Positions 8,246 to 16,609 of a DNA stretch of 64,000 nt are shown here, in pieces. Made by a program: the position numbers and the translations under genes. The stretch spans positions 27,986 to 91,985 of the forward strand of contig NZ_CDBH01000051.1 in NCBI RefSeq assembly GCF_000820305.1, written 5' to 3'. Origin of the DNA: Aeromonas dhakensis. Its GTDB lineage: Bacteria > Pseudomonadota > Gammaproteobacteria > Enterobacterales > Aeromonadaceae. How positions within the stretch are numbered: position 1 is the stretch's first letter; each line of letters begins with the position of its first letter. The notes under the pieces are model-generated. The model saw only the letters and a program-made list of their open reading frames with translations, searched no databases and was not told the DNA's origin.

Positions 8246-8720
8246 GTGCTCATTGAAAGCCGCCCCTGTCAATTCCCCATGCTGTTTTATCCGACTGGTT
8301 TTTGTCGCATGACAATCGCATGATGTCACCCCTATTTGTTGCCGCCTGATTGAACGATTAATTTCCAGTTGGCTGGTTTTTTCATCACCGACATCGTTTT
8401 TATGGTGTGACTGGCTGCCTTCTTCTCCTCCTGTTGCTGGACTCATATAGCCCGTCAAGTATTAGGTAGGTCATTCCAGGGCGATACCATCAGCATTAAG
8501 AGATCGCCTGTTTCTGGCGCCTTGCCTCTCCCCTTGGTTGTGCCCATGGCATTAATCGGTCTGGTCACTGTCAGCGACCGGATTGGACGAACCACAGCGT
8601 ATTACCCCGGTTGTTTTATTGCGGCAGGCGCCGGATACCTGCGCACTTTTTATGGGAAAGAGATGCCCTGGGCATTTAATCGGTGGTATGGCGGGGAGAT
8701 TGGAAAAGGAGAGTGGGGAA
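8246..8720. other. Intergenic stretch without a recognisable gene
   Basis: About 475 bases between the hns terminator and the DAHP synthase terminator. Short frames occur on both strands, including 72 codons on the minus strand at 8240-8458, but none has a good RBS or a recognisable product. I see no repeat or RNA gene here. Confidence 0.5.
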
Positions 8721-8722
8721 AT

Positions 8723-8751
8723 AATAAGGCTCCCGTTACGGGAGCCTTATT
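8723..8751 (-). terminator. Terminator of the DAHP synthase gene
   Basis: A perfect 13-base-pair stem (AATAAGGCTCCCG and its complement) with loop TTA starts 12 bases after the stop at 8764. A/T flanks make it usable from both sides. Confidence 0.9.
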
Positions 8752-8763
8752 CACCCAATGGAT

Positions 8764-9870
8764 TCAACTTGCCAGCTGGGCCGGCCAGCGAACAGGGTCC
8801 GGCCGGGGCTGTCCCGGATATTGGCGGCGCCGCTCGACGGCATCCGCCAGCATGGCGAGCAGGGTCTGGGTATCATCCCAGCAGAGACAGGCATCGGTGA
8901 CCGACTGGCCGTAGACCAGTTCGCTCAGAGGGGCCGGTTTCTGGCTGCCGCCCTGCAGGAAACTCTCGACCATGACGGCGGCGATGGCGTCGCTGCCTTC
9001 TGCCAGCTGGCGGCAGAGCTCCCCCGCCACCCGGATCTGGTTCTTGTGCAGCTTCTGGCTGTTGCCATGGCTGCAATCCACCATCAGCCGGGGGGGGAGC
9101 CCCTGCCGTGCCAGCCGCTCGGCCGCCTCTTCCACGTCGTGCTGGTGGTAATTGGGGCGGGTGCCACCGCGCAAAATGATGTGGCCGGCCGGGTTGCCTT
9201 CACTCTTGATCACCACCATGCCGCCCTGGCTGCCGGGGGCGGTAAACAGGTGGGAGGCTTCGCTCGCCTGAATGGCATCGATGGCCACCCGGATGTTGCC
9301 GTCCGTCCCGTTCTTGAAGCCGACGGGGCAGGGCAGGGCCGAGGCGAGCTGCCGGTGAACTTGCGACTCGGTGGTGCGGGCACCGATCGCCCCCCAGCTG
9401 ATGAGATCGGCCAGGTAGAGGAAGCTGGTGGTATCGAGAAACTCGGTGGCGGTGGCCAGCCCCAGCTGGTTGATGTCGAGCAGCAGCTGGCGCGCGAGCC
9501 GCATGCCGTGGTTGATGTCGTTGCTGCCATCCAGATGGGGATCGAACACCAGCCCCTTCCAACCCACCGTGGTGCGGGGCTTCTCGAAATAGGTGCGCAT
9601 CACTATCTGCAGCCGATCCTGATAGGCGTGGGCCAGAGAGGCCAGCCGTCTGGCGTAGTCGAGGGCGGCGAGGGGATCGTGGATGGAGCAGGGGCCAATC
9701 ACCACCAGCAGGCGATCGTCCTCGCCAGCTAGGATCCGGCGAGCCTGCTGGCGGTGCTGGTCGATCCGGGTCGCCAGCTCGGCGGGACAGGGATGAAGTG
9801 CCAACAGGTCGGCAGGAGTGGGGAGTGCCTCCACCGCGAAGGCGCGCATTACCGAGTTTAAAACTGCCAT
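8764..9870 (-). CDS. DAHP synthase, class I (AroF/AroG/AroH type), probably iron-regulated
   Basis: 3-deoxy-7-phosphoheptulonate synthase, 368 residues from the ATG at 9870. It condenses phosphoenolpyruvate and erythrose 4-phosphate as the first shikimate step. Family motifs are VIGPCSIHDP (metal-binding Cys), MRTYFEKPRTTVGWKG, GARTTESQ, PVGFKNGTDG and the metal ligand segment VDCSHGNS. Sensitivity to Phe, Tyr or Trp cannot be assigned safely. A close match to the Fur consensus lies about 100 bases upstream. Together with the siderophore-interacting gene next to it, this suggests an isozyme that feeds chorismate into catecholate siderophores under iron starvation. Longer in-frame starts would place the Fur site on the RBS. 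Confidence 0.9.
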   Translation of the reverse strand: MAVLNSVMRAFAVEALPTPADLLALHPCPAELATRIDQHRQQARRILAGEDDRLLVVIGPCSIHDPLAALDYARRLASLAHAYQDRLQIVMRTYFEKPRTTVGWKGLVFDPHLDGSNDINHGMRLARQLLLDINQLGLATATEFLDTTSFLYLADLISWGAIGARTTESQVHRQLASALPCPVGFKNGTDGNIRVAIDAIQASEASHLFTAPGSQGGMVVIKSEGNPAGHIILRGGTRPNYHQHDVEEAAERLARQGLPPRLMVDCSHGNSQKLHKNQIRVAGELCRQLAEGSDAIAAVMVESFLQGGSQKPAPLSELVYGQSVTDACLCWDDTQTLLAMLADAVERRRQYPGQPRPDPVRWPAQLAS

Positions 9871-9965
9871 CTGGATTACCTTGCTGTGCATAGGAGTGAG
9901 TGACGTGCACTCCACACCGGAACCCGGACGGGAGCTGCAATGGGGCGTCATCACCTGTTATTGTT

Positions 9966-9984
9966 GAGAGTGATTATCATTATC
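9966..9984 (-). promoter_or_regulatory. Fur box upstream of the DAHP synthase gene
   Basis: The minus strand reads GATAATGATAATCACTCTC, matching the 19-base Fur consensus GATAATGATAATCATTATC at 17 positions. It lies about 100 bases before the chosen start, where a promoter would be expected. Confidence 0.85.
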
Positions 9985-10071
9985 TTGTTGTCGGCCGCAA
10001 ATGCAAGCACAACCGAGTGGCACACCAGAATGGGGGGAGAGCGCCGGCGGGCAAGGCCGCTCCAATGGCAA

Positions 10072-10103
10072 TCAAGCCCATGACCGGCAGGCCATGGGCT
10101 TGA
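10072..10103 (-). terminator. Hairpin after the siderophore-interacting protein gene
   Basis: TCAAGCCCATG and CATGGGCTTGA form an 11-base-pair stem with a 10-base loop, 25 bases after the gene's stop. No strong T-run follows on the minus strand, so termination may be weak or Rho-assisted. Confidence 0.55.
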
Positions 10104-10127
10104 TATTTCAGGACAAAATCAGCTGGT

Positions 10128-10934
10128 TTAGCTGTCCATCACGTCGTGACGGGCATGGTGATAGGCCTCTTCATCCTTGCCGTGGCGCCAGTAGGGCACG
10201 GCGTAGACCCGGGTGCGATCCACCTCGAGCGTGCGCCGTACGTGGCGGCGCATGGGGACCACCAAGCCCTCTTCCCCGCCAAACCAGAAGTAGCTCTGTT
10301 GCTCCTCCAGCGGCAGGGCGGTGAAGTACTCCACCAGCGGCCCCGTCTGCTCGGGGGGGCCGACAAACCAGCGCAGGCTTACCCCGGCGGGCAGCGACAG
10401 ATCCTGCACATCTTCCTGATAGGGCACCAGCAGGGCGATGTGGCCGCGGGCATCGGCGGGCATCACCTCAATCATGGCGCTGATGGCGGGCAGGGCGGTG
10501 AGATCCCCCACCATGTAGTAGTAACTGGCCGGTTGCAGCATGGGATCAGGGCCACCCGGGCCCGAGATGGCCAGCAGATCGCCCGGCTTGGCCTGGCTGG
10601 CGAAACGGCTGGCGGGGCCGCCATCATCGTGCAGGGCGAAGTCGATATCCAGCTCCAGCGCCTCGCGGCGAAACGCGCGAATGGTGAAGGTGCGCACGAT
10701 GGGACGCTGGCTCGGGTCTTCCCAGCGCGGCCCCTGCGGGGTGGGCGTGGGCAGCACGGCATGGGCCTGGCCCGGCTGGGGCAGCATGATCTTGATATGG
10801 GCACCGCCACAGGTGAAGGGGTAGTCAGCGAGCTCCGGGCTGGTCAGGCAGATCCGGCGCAGGTGCGGGCTCACATCCTGAATGTGCTTGACCGTGAGCA
10901 GGCGGGGGCGGTTGACCGGGGCGGACTGGGACAT
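10128..10934 (-). CDS. Siderophore-interacting protein (ViuB/SIP family ferric reductase)
   Basis: Cytoplasmic flavoprotein of 268 residues that reduces ferric siderophore complexes so that iron can be released. The N-terminal FAD-binding barrel holds the RTFTIRAF signature (about residue 84) and GPASRFASQAKPGD. It is followed by ISGPGG, then the NAD(P)H-binding SIP half with DLTALPAISAMIEV. The ATG at 10934 is preferred because AGGAG lies seven bases before it; an ATG six bases earlier is too close. A Fur-like site sits 40 bases upstream. The DAHP synthase follows on the same strand with its own Fur site, so both probably respond to iron. No siderophore synthetase lies in this window. Confidence 0.87.
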   Translation of the reverse strand: MSQSAPVNRPRLLTVKHIQDVSPHLRRICLTSPELADYPFTCGGAHIKIMLPQPGQAHAVLPTPTPQGPRWEDPSQRPIVRTFTIRAFRREALELDIDFALHDDGGPASRFASQAKPGDLLAISGPGGPDPMLQPASYYYMVGDLTALPAISAMIEVMPADARGHIALLVPYQEDVQDLSLPAGVSLRWFVGPPEQTGPLVEYFTALPLEEQQSYFWFGGEEGLVVPMRRHVRRTLEVDRTRVYAVPYWRHGKDEEAYHHARHDVMDS

Positions 10935-10971
10935 GGGCATACTCCTGACTGATAATGGCGCCCATTCTTCA

Positions 10972-10990
10972 TTAAATGAAAATTATTATC
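10972..10990 (-). promoter_or_regulatory. Fur-box-like site upstream of the siderophore-interacting protein gene
   Basis: The minus strand reads GATAATAATTTTCATTTAA, 13 of 19 matches to the Fur consensus with an intact first half. It is weaker than the site at 9966, but context supports it. Confidence 0.65.
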
Positions 10991-11050
10991 AATTGATTTG
11001 TGTGACAGAGTCAGAGAGGGAAAAGCGAAGGGAAGTTCAGTGGCGTGCAG

Positions 11051-11084
11051 AAAAATAGCCCCCCCTCGCCATGGGGCGAGGGGG
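11051..11084 (-). terminator. Terminator of the macAB-OMF operon
   Basis: CCCCCTCGCC and GGCGAGGGGG form a 10-base-pair stem with loop ATGG. On the minus strand it is followed by GGGCTATTTTT, nine bases after the last stop. Confidence 0.85.
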
Positions 11085-11092
11085 TGGCTGGC

Positions 11093-12466
11093 TCAGGGGC
11101 GATCGCTGCCCCCCAGCGCCTTGTAGATCTTCGCCATGGTGTTGAGCTGCTCCTTCTGCTGGCCGAGCAGGGCGAGCTCGGCGTCCCACAGCCGGTTCTG
11201 TTCATCCAGCCAGGGTTGTACCCCGGTGGCGCCGGCCTGGTAGCGGGCTCTCGCCAGCCGCTCCGCCTCTTTGGCAAAGTCCAGCTGCTCGGCCAGGTAG
11301 CTCAGGCGTTGCTCGCCGTGGTGGCGGGCGGTCAAACCATCCTCCACCTCCACCAGCGCACCGTAGAGCTGCTTGCGAAACTCCGCTTCGGCTATCTGGT
11401 AATCGAGATTGGCGCCGGCGATGGCGAGCCGGGTCTTGTTGTACTCGAGGAAGGGCAGTGCCAACGTGGCGCCCAGGGTGCCCACCGGGTTTTGCAGCAC
11501 CTGGGTCAGGGTGTCCGAGCTGCTGTTGGCGCCGCCGGTCAGCTTCAATGTGGGGTAGAGACCGGTGCGGATCTCGTCCCCCTTCGCCAGGGTCTTGCGC
11601 AGGCGCAGCTCGGCGGCGCGCACGTCGGGACGCCGCGCCAGCACGTCGGCCGGAATGCCGACCGCCAGGGTGGGGATGGGGGCCGTCGGCAGCGCCTTGG
11701 GCTCGAACGCCAGCGGGCCGCTGCTGCGTCCGAGCAACAGACGCAGGGCATTGCGGGCCTGCTCCTGCTGCATCAGAAGCGAGCTGAGCTCCGCCTGCTT
11801 GCCGGCCTTCTGCTGGCTGGCCTGCACCAGATCGAGCCGGGTCACGGCACCAGCTCGGTACTTGGCCTGGGTCAGCTGCTCGGCGCGCTCATAGTTGGCG
11901 AGCTGCTGCTGGCCCAGGGAAATGGCCGAGCCGAGGTAGGCCAGCTGCCAATATTGCTCGAGCGCCTTGCCGATCAGCATCAGGCGGGTGGCGGCCAGAT
12001 CCTGGGCGGACGCCTCGGCCTCCCAGCTCGCCTGATCCCGCACCGAGGCGAGCCTGCCCCACAGATCCACCTCGTAGCCGAGGGTCAGGGAGGGGCCCAT
12101 GCTGCCTTCACTCTTGCCGCTTTTCAGATTCTTGGTGCCATTGCCGCCGAGGCTGGCATCGACCGAGGGGGTCAGGTTGGTGTCGGCCAGATCGGCACTG
12201 AGCAGGGCGCTGCGCAGGCGCAGGCCGGCGACCTGCATGTCCGGGTTGGCAGCCAGCACGGCTTCGATCAGCCGATTGAGCTCGGGATCGTGGAAGCCCT
12301 GCCACCAGGGGCCGGCCAGCTGGCGGGTGAGACCCTCCTCCGGCTGTTGCCAGTGGTCGGCCAATGCCAGCTCCTGCCGCTGATAGCTGCTCTGCTGGCT
12401 GCAGGCGCCGAGGCCGAGCGCCAGGGTGAGGCAGAGCCCCAGTTTGGATAAGTGGTACATCGTCAT
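11093..12466 (-). CDS. Outer-membrane efflux lipoprotein (NodT/OprM-type)
   Basis: TolC-class channel of 457 residues. The signal peptide ends in the lipobox LGAC with lipid-accepting Cys22. Two outer-membrane efflux repeats follow, with the typical GPWWQGFHDPELNRLIE start and VDLWGRLASVRD in the first half. The second half carries ARRPDVRAAE and ends in a long helix. Its ATG overlaps the macB stop by ATGA, so it is the third gene of one operon. E. coli MacAB borrows TolC; here the pump appears to bring its own exit duct. Confidence 0.9.
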   Translation of the reverse strand: MTMYHLSKLGLCLTLALGLGACSQQSSYQRQELALADHWQQPEEGLTRQLAGPWWQGFHDPELNRLIEAVLAANPDMQVAGLRLRSALLSADLADTNLTPSVDASLGGNGTKNLKSGKSEGSMGPSLTLGYEVDLWGRLASVRDQASWEAEASAQDLAATRLMLIGKALEQYWQLAYLGSAISLGQQQLANYERAEQLTQAKYRAGAVTRLDLVQASQQKAGKQAELSSLLMQQEQARNALRLLLGRSSGPLAFEPKALPTAPIPTLAVGIPADVLARRPDVRAAELRLRKTLAKGDEIRTGLYPTLKLTGGANSSSDTLTQVLQNPVGTLGATLALPFLEYNKTRLAIAGANLDYQIAEAEFRKQLYGALVEVEDGLTARHHGEQRLSYLAEQLDFAKEAERLARARYQAGATGVQPWLDEQNRLWDAELALLGQQKEQLNTMAKIYKALGGSDRP

Positions 12467-14406
12467 TCCCTCGCCAGCGCCTCGACCGGGTCGAGCCGGG
12501 CGGCATTGCGGGCGGGCAGATAGCCAAACAGGATCCCGATGAGCGAGGAACAGCCAAACGCCATCAGGATGGAAAAGAGCGAGAAGTGCATCTGGATGCT
12601 CTCCACGAACAGGGAGAAGAGCAGGCCGATGAAGAGGGAGACCCCCACCCCGAGCATGCCCCCCAGCAGGCTAACCATCACCGCTTCGATCAGAAACTGC
12701 TGCAGTATGTCCGACTGGCGGGCACCGACCGCGATGCGGATGCCGATCTCGCGGGTGCGCTCCACCACCGACACCAGCATGATGTTCATCACCCCGACAC
12801 CGCCGACGATGAGGGAGATCACCGCGATGGCGGAGACCAGCAGGGTCATGGTGGCGGTGGTCTTCTCCACCGACTTGATGATGCTGTCGCTGCTGAAAGT
12901 GAAGAAGTCCTTCATTCCGTGGCGCTGGGTCAGCAGCTCGATGGCGGCCTGCTCGGCCAGCGCCGGTTGCACCCCATCCTTGACCCGGATGGTGAGCTGG
13001 CTGAAGTGGTTCTGGGAGATGAGGCGGCTCATCACGGCGCTGTAGGGCAGCCAGACATTCACCGACTGGCCGCTGCGGCCAAACCCGGTCTCCTCTTCCA
13101 CCACGCCGACGATGCGCACCGGCAGGGTGCCGACCAGCACCACCTGGCCGACGGGATCCTGTTTGCCGAGCAGGCTCTCTATGGTCTTGCCGTCCACCAC
13201 CGCCACCGCGGTCCGGTTCTGGATGTCGCGTTCGTCAAACAGCCGGCCGTTGGTGAGCTTCATCCCCTTGACCCGGAAGAAGTCGCTGCCGACCCCGACT
13301 ATGCTGCCGCTGTTGGTCTTGTTGCGATAGCGCAGCTGGCCGGAGGCGGCGATCTGGGGGCTGGCCCCTTCCAGGTAGGGTTGGCCGAGCAGGGCGTCGA
13401 GATCCCGCTTGTTGAGGGTCTGGATGCTGGCGGCCTTCTCGTCCCCCCAATCCTTGCCGGGGAAGATGTCGATGGTGTTGGTGCCCATGGCATTGATCTG
13501 GTCGATCACCTTGGCACGGGCCCCCTGGCCGAGCGCCACCACGCTCACCACGGCGGCGATGCCGATGATGATGCCGAGCATGGTGAGGAAGGTGCGCATG
13601 CGGTGGGCCAGCATGGCGTGCAGCGCCATGCGTGCCGCTTCCCGGTAGCGATCCCAGTCGTGCCCTGCCCCTTCCTTGCCGGCGGGGGCGGCGGTCGGGG
13701 TCACGGGGGCGGCGGCCGGTTTGCGGCCGCTGTCTTCCTGCACCCGGCCATCCTTGAGAGTGATGATCCGGTCGGCGTGGCTGGCCACCTCCATGTCGTG
13801 GGTCACCAGGATGATGGTGTGGCCCTGGGCGTGCAGCTCCCTGAGGATGGCCATCACCTCCTTGCCGCTCTGGCTGTCGAGGGCCCCGGTGGGTTCGTCC
13901 GCCAGGATCACCTCGCCGCCGTTGGCCAGCGCCCGGGCGATACTGACCCGCTGCTGCTGGCCGCCGGAGAGCTGGCTCGGGGTGTGATGGCTGCGCTCAC
14001 TGAGCCCCAGTCGCGCCAGCAGTGCCTGGGAGCGGGCCTGGCGCTCGGCCCGTGGCGTGCCGGCGTAGACGGCCGGGATCTCCACGTTGGCGGCGGCATT
14101 GAGGTGCGGCAAGAGGTGGTAGCGCTGAAAGATGAAGCCGAAGTGGTGGCAGCGCAGCCTGGCGAGGGAGAGGGCGTCCAGGGTGGCGGTGTCCTGGCCG
14201 CGGAACAGGTACTGGCCGCTGCTCGGCCGATCGAGGCAGCCGAGCAGGTTCATCAGGGTCGACTTGCCGGAGCCGGAGGCGCCGACGATGGCGATCATCT
14301 CTCCCGCCTCGATGGCGAGATCGAGGGGGTGGAGCACGGTCACTTCCTGCTCTCCGCTCTGGTAGCGGCGCTCGATCCCCTTGAGCTGGATCAGAGGCTC
14401 GCTCAC
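12463..14406 (-). CDS. macB: MacB, macrolide/tripartite ABC transporter
   Basis: Fusion of ATPase and permease, 647 residues (E. coli 648). The ATPase half has Walker A GASGSGKS at 42-49, signature LSGGQQQR, Walker B VILADEP and the switch HD of THDM. The membrane half begins with a helix near 277, carries a large periplasmic domain, and ends in three helices within the FtsX-like fold. It drives export of macrolides, enterotoxin or other periplasmic substrates through MacA and an outer-membrane duct. ATGA overlaps link it to macA before it and to the outer-membrane factor after it. Confidence 0.94.
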   Translation of the reverse strand: MSEPLIQLKGIERRYQSGEQEVTVLHPLDLAIEAGEMIAIVGASGSGKSTLMNLLGCLDRPSSGQYLFRGQDTATLDALSLARLRCHHFGFIFQRYHLLPHLNAAANVEIPAVYAGTPRAERQARSQALLARLGLSERSHHTPSQLSGGQQQRVSIARALANGGEVILADEPTGALDSQSGKEVMAILRELHAQGHTIILVTHDMEVASHADRIITLKDGRVQEDSGRKPAAAPVTPTAAPAGKEGAGHDWDRYREAARMALHAMLAHRMRTFLTMLGIIIGIAAVVSVVALGQGARAKVIDQINAMGTNTIDIFPGKDWGDEKAASIQTLNKRDLDALLGQPYLEGASPQIAASGQLRYRNKTNSGSIVGVGSDFFRVKGMKLTNGRLFDERDIQNRTAVAVVDGKTIESLLGKQDPVGQVVLVGTLPVRIVGVVEEETGFGRSGQSVNVWLPYSAVMSRLISQNHFSQLTIRVKDGVQPALAEQAAIELLTQRHGMKDFFTFSSDSIIKSVEKTTATMTLLVSAIAVISLIVGGVGVMNIMLVSVVERTREIGIRIAVGARQSDILQQFLIEAVMVSLLGGMLGVGVSLFIGLLFSLFVESIQMHFSLFSILMAFGCSSLIGILFGYLPARNAARLDPVEALARE

Positions 14407-15566
14407 AACATGATCTCCACGTCATTGCCACTGACCGGCGAACCCTGGTTCAGGGTGACCTTCTCCTGTTCGCTCAGGCCGCTGACCACCTCCACCTTGA
14501 TGTCATCCTTCATGCCGGTCTTGATGCGGCGAGTCTCTTTCTGGTCATCCTCCTTGAGCAGGGTGACCTCGTACTCGTTCTCCCCGAGCTTCTTGCCAAG
14601 GGCTGTCTGCGGAATGGTCAGCACCTGCTTGCGCTCGCCGAGCACTATGGTGACCTGGGTGGTCATGGCGACCCGCAGGGTGTGATCCGGGTTGGGCACG
14701 TCGAACAGGGCGTAGTAGTAGACGGCGGCGTTGTTGGTGGCCGTGGTGCTGGTGGCCTGCTCGTTGATGTTGGTGGGGGCCAGTTCGACGGTGCGCAGGG
14801 TGCCGTGGTAGCGGGTGTCCGGGTCTCCCATCAGGGTGAAGTAGACCGGCATGCCGGCCTTGACCCGGGTGACGTCCGCTTCGGAGATCTGCGCCTTGAC
14901 CGTCATGGTCTCCAGATTGGCGAGTTTGAGCAGGGTCGGCACCGTCTGGCTGGCGGCCAGGGTCTGCCCCTGGCGGGTCACTATGCTGACGACGGTGCCA
15001 TCCATGGGCGCCTGAATGCGGTTGTAGCCGAGCTCCGTCTTGGCTCGCTCCACCTTGCTCTGGGCATTGTCGACCTCGGCCAGCGCGCCTTGCAGCTCGG
15101 CTCTGGTCACGGCCAGCTGGGCTTCGGCGCTCTCCAGATCGGCGCGCGAGCTCGCCTCCTGCCTGAACATCTGCTGCTGGCGACGCCAGCTCAGCTCGTT
15201 CTGCTTGAGCTGGGCCTGCTTGATCTTGAGCTGGGCGCGGCGGCTGGCGAGATCCGCCTCGGCGGTCTTGAGGTTGTTCTGGGCGATCAGCGGATCGATC
15301 TCGGCCAGCAGGTCTCCCTGCTTGACCTTCTGACCTGCCTCCACCGCCAGATAGGTGACCTGGCCCGAGACCTGGGCACCGACGTCTACCTGCTCGATGG
15401 CCTGCAGCACACCGCTGGCCAGCACGGTCTGCTCCACGTCCTGGCGGGTCACCTCGGCGGTCAGTACCGGCTCGGGAGCCTTGTTCGGCCAGGCCAGCCA
15501 GCCGATGGTGAGCACGGGCACGAGGGCGAGCAGGGCAATTTTTCTCTGCTTGGGAGTGATGTTCAT
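14403..15566 (-). CDS. macA: MacA, periplasmic adaptor of the MacAB pump
   Basis: Membrane-fusion protein of 387 residues. It has a single N-terminal membrane anchor (about residues 9-25), the lipoyl half-motif GAQVSGQVTYLAVEAGQKVKQG, and a long coiled-coil hairpin (about 95-165). The second lipoyl half reads IQAPMDGTVVSIVTRQGQTL, and beta-barrel domains follow. MacA stimulates the MacB ATPase and contacts the outer-membrane channel. It is the first gene of the operon and overlaps macB by four bases. The 220 bases upstream hold its promoter; I could not identify a PhoP box there. Confidence 0.93.
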   Translation of the reverse strand: MNITPKQRKIALLALVPVLTIGWLAWPNKAPEPVLTAEVTRQDVEQTVLASGVLQAIEQVDVGAQVSGQVTYLAVEAGQKVKQGDLLAEIDPLIAQNNLKTAEADLASRRAQLKIKQAQLKQNELSWRRQQQMFRQEASSRADLESAEAQLAVTRAELQGALAEVDNAQSKVERAKTELGYNRIQAPMDGTVVSIVTRQGQTLAASQTVPTLLKLANLETMTVKAQISEADVTRVKAGMPVYFTLMGDPDTRYHGTLRTVELAPTNINEQATSTTATNNAAVYYYALFDVPNPDHTLRVAMTTQVTIVLGERKQVLTIPQTALGKKLGENEYEVTLLKEDDQKETRRIKTGMKDDIKVEVVSGLSEQEKVTLNQGSPVSGNDVEIML

Positions 15567-15790
15567 TTTTCACCTGAAAGAAGCGAACGAAGGCGTGCAA
15601 GGGCAACATCCTGCAGCAAACGAGGCTCAAAAAACAGTGATGAATATGTAAGAAAACATGTAGATAGTCTTGTCACTAGCGTGCCCTAGTTGGGCTTCCT
15701 GGCGAGCAGACGGGGTGGGGGGCAGCGGGTGAAAAAGCCCGCTGCGGGAGGTCATTCGGGCACCCTGCCTGAGTCGGCGGGGGCCGGTTG
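15567..15790. other. macA / usp intergenic region
   Basis: The part next to macA is AT-rich (15630-15680) and probably holds its promoter. An 8-base-pair stem GCAGCGGG/CCCGCTGC spans 15722-15745 after the usp stop, with the T-run in its loop instead of after the stem. It is at best a weak terminator. Confidence 0.4.
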
Positions 15791-16231
15791 TCAGCTGACG
15801 GCCTTGAGTTGTTCGGCGTAGGGCTCGTGGCAGATCTGGATGTCGAGCGGCAGCTTGTAGATAAGCAGGCGGGCCAGGGATCCCTCCATCCAGTGATGGC
15901 GGCTGCCGACCAGCAGCAGATCTATCGGGTGAGTGGCCAGCCAACGTTTCAGGTCGGGCACCACGTCATCGACCACCAGGCACTGGTAATCCACCGGGTG
16001 TTGCAGGGTGGTGATGAGCTCGCTGATGATGGCCTTGGCGTCCAGCGTACCCTGGGCGCTGCGCTCCTCTTCCGACAGCGACAGGCTGTTGCGGCGCATC
16101 TTGCTGCTGTGGGTCAGGTGCAGCAGGGTGAGCTCGCCCCCCATTCCTTGTGCCAATTGACTCGCTTTGGCCAGCGTCTCCTGCTCGTAATCCTTGCCTT
16201 CCAGCAACAGCACGATATTGGTTGAGGTCAT
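15791..16231 (-). CDS. Universal stress protein (UspA family)
   Basis: Single-domain Usp protein of 146 residues. The first strand and helix are seen in TNIVLLLEGKDYEQETL, and HPIDLLLVGSRHHWMEGSLARLLI stands where the ATP-binding G-x2-G-x9-G(S/T) motif is expected. In place of the glycines it has GSRHHWMEGS, closer to the non-nucleotide-binding UspA/UspC type. The start at 16231 follows AAGGGAGAA; a much longer upstream frame exists but has no family match. It is monocistronic. Confidence 0.82.
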   Translation of the reverse strand: MTSTNIVLLLEGKDYEQETLAKASQLAQGMGGELTLLHLTHSSKMRRNSLSLSEEERSAQGTLDAKAIISELITTLQHPVDYQCLVVDDVVPDLKRWLATHPIDLLLVGSRHHWMEGSLARLLIYKLPLDIQICHEPYAEQLKAVS

Positions 16232-16609
16232 AAGCAGTTCTCCCTTGGCATGGTGCGGGTCACTCGGGACAAATGGCCTGTCCCAGAACACTGTGTACCC
16301 GCTATGTGTCGCATAGCACGAACCTGTCTCTGTGGCTGCCGGTGTCACCGGGTGTCGCTGATGCAGCGCCAGGGCATGTTCGTTTACATCATCATAACAG
16401 ACTGAGTTGAATGGAAAATGAAGGAAAAGCGGGGCTGGGCGGGCAAATGACGTGCGAGCCGTCAAAAGCGTGAGCAAAGCAGGGATTGGCCCCTCTCTGG
16501 AACCATGCTGGAGGGTGTTGGCTGGCAGATGGCAAGATAACAAGAGAGAGGGCGGGACGGGTGAGCAGAACGGCGAGTCCGGTGTGAAGCGGGACTCGCC
16601 GGGTCTGCG
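16232..16609. other. usp / ppaC intergenic region
   Basis: About 380 bases without a gene. A 9-base-pair inverted repeat (GGCGAGTCC and complement, 16572-16600) lies just after the ppaC stop and is probably its 3' hairpin, though no T-run follows. The region next to usp should hold the usp promoter; no known operator was seen. Confidence 0.45.

Noticed and set aside
12586..14685. 699-codon plus-strand frame over macB
   Set aside because: Antisense shadow of macB, dominated by His, Asp, Gly and Val with no domain.
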